This document shows positions 4,621 to 5,135 of a DNA stretch of 5,135 bases, piece by piece. A program made the translations under genes and the position numbers. Below the pieces are notes generated by a model, which did not search any database, was not told the DNA's origin, and was given only the letters and a program-made list of their open reading frames with translations. Position 1 is the stretch's first letter. Each line of letters begins with the position of its first letter. Source of the stretch: Candidatus Kaiserbacteria bacterium (GTDB taxonomy: Bacteria > Patescibacteriota > Minisyncoccia > Phycocordibacterales > UBA12088); NCBI GenBank assembly GCA_003561715.1, contig PWVU01000029.1, positions 1-5,135 on the forward strand, given 5' to 3'.

Positions 4621-5135
4621 ATGAGATGTCCGAATGCGAAATGCAGGCACATAATCCCAGACACAGCTCGTTTCTGCGCGTATTGTGGCGAAGCCTGTGG
4701 CGGGAGCGCGTGGTGGTCACTCCTGCGAGGGCGGCGTGGAGTAGTTGCGCGTGTGGGGGCAGTGGCAGCGATTGTGCTGACGGTAGGGGCATTCGGCATT
4801 GCACGAATGCTGTCGGGCGAGCCGGAGTCAGCTGCCCCAGAGGTGGAGACGACAGATGCCCGGGTTGGAACTCCTGTGTGGACGAGCACACCGACGCGTG
4901 TCTTGCCAACGAAGACCCCAGCGCCGACTCGGACCCAGAGCCCCACGCCAACTCCTGAGCGTGTGGAATCCGGAAATACGGGCGAATCAGTGGATGTTGG
5001 AGCCGCGGATGAAGCGATGACGCGGAGAGGCGCCATGCTGGACACCATCATCGTGGTTGAGGAGCCTTCTGCTGATCAGGCCATCACCCGCCTCGAGGTG
5101 GGGGAGCTTGATCTTTACGCCTTCACCGTCTCGAG
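4621..5135 (+). CDS. Zinc ribbon-TM-stalk-solute-binding protein (partial, runs off window)
   Basis: The frame opened by ATG 4621 stays open for 171 codons to the window edge. AGGGGGT (4605-4611) lies 9 bases upstream. Layout: zinc ribbon C3-x4-C8-x10-C19-x2-C22 at residues 3-22; Arg-rich turn LLRGRRG (34-40); one membrane helix at about 41-61; Thr/Pro-rich stalk at about 84-112 (includes TKTPAPTRTQSPTPTPE); then, from about 135, RRGAMLDTIIVVEEPSADQ and ITRLEVGELDLYAF. This last block resembles the start of family 5 (peptide/oligopeptide ABC-type) extracellular solute-binding domains in Chloroflexota. Basic residues before the helix predict a cytosolic ribbon and an extracytoplasmic binding domain. 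Such proteins usually bear a cleaved lipoprotein signal, so a cytosolic zinc ribbon on an uncleaved anchor is unusual. The gene is very likely real; the binding-domain call rests on about 37 residues. It could be a sensor rather than a transporter component. Confidence 0.75.
   Translation, partial: MRCPNAKCRHIIPDTARFCAYCGEACGGSAWWSLLRGRRGVVARVGAVAAIVLTVGAFGIARMLSGEPESAAPEVETTDARVGTPVWTSTPTRVLPTKTPAPTRTQSPTPTPERVESGNTGESVDVGAADEAMTRRGAMLDTIIVVEEPSADQAITRLEVGELDLYAFTVS

Noticed and set aside
4611..5051. Minus-strand ORF of 146 codons opposite the zinc ribbon-TM gene
   Set aside because: The plus strand carries a ribosome-binding site, zinc ribbon, membrane helix and recognisable stalk. The minus product is a low-complexity Ser/Thr/Val shadow.
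1..5135. CRISPR arrays, tRNA or rRNA genes
   Set aside because: I saw no regularly spaced repeats and no tRNA or rRNA-like segments on either strand by eye.

Overview
The window is bacterial, with dense short genes, clear Shine-Dalgarno sites and GC-rich third codon positions. Chloroflexota is the best guess. It rests on the style of three things: a solute-binding protein with a Thr/Pro stalk at the right edge, an IS630-like transposase start at the left edge, and the particular form of the vWA/PP2C/kinase proteins. This is recognition from memory, not a database result.

Left flank (1-923). The window opens with the first 17 codons of a minus-strand gene that looks like an IS630-family transposase. 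Next comes a plus-strand coding-like stretch (about 130-529). Its reading frame changes at a run of six Gs, so it is probably a broken gene, possibly cut at its 5' side by the insertion element. From 530 to 748 there is no convincing gene, but there is a good sigma70-type promoter (TTGACA-N17-TACACT) and a GC-rich hairpin. A small open frame (749-901) ends just before the first core gene.

Core (924-3938). Three intact plus-strand genes make up a signalling triad: a von Willebrand factor A (vWA) protein with a complete MIDAS metal site, a PP2C-type Ser/Thr phosphatase with its metal-binding acidic residues, and a Ser/Thr-kinase-like protein with two tandem zinc ribbons at its C-terminus. This matches the TerY-P type triad (vWA + PP2C + kinase with zinc ribbon) known from comparative genomics of tellurite-resistance-associated (Ter) stress systems. 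The likely logic is reversible phosphorylation, with the kinase and phosphatase acting on shared targets and the vWA protein as a metal-dependent scaffold or target. No TerD-, TerC- or TerB-like gene lies in the window, so the effector is not visible.

Right flank (3939-5135). A minus-strand coding remnant (about 4015-4273) with a frame break lies convergent to the triad. It is followed by a short plus-strand gene of unknown function (4399-4593). Last is the first 171 codons of a gene that runs off the window: an N-terminal zinc ribbon, one transmembrane helix, a Thr/Pro-rich stalk and the beginning of what looks like a family 5 (peptide-type) solute-binding domain. The triad thus sits between decayed genes and a probable insertion element, which suggests an accessory, rearranged region.
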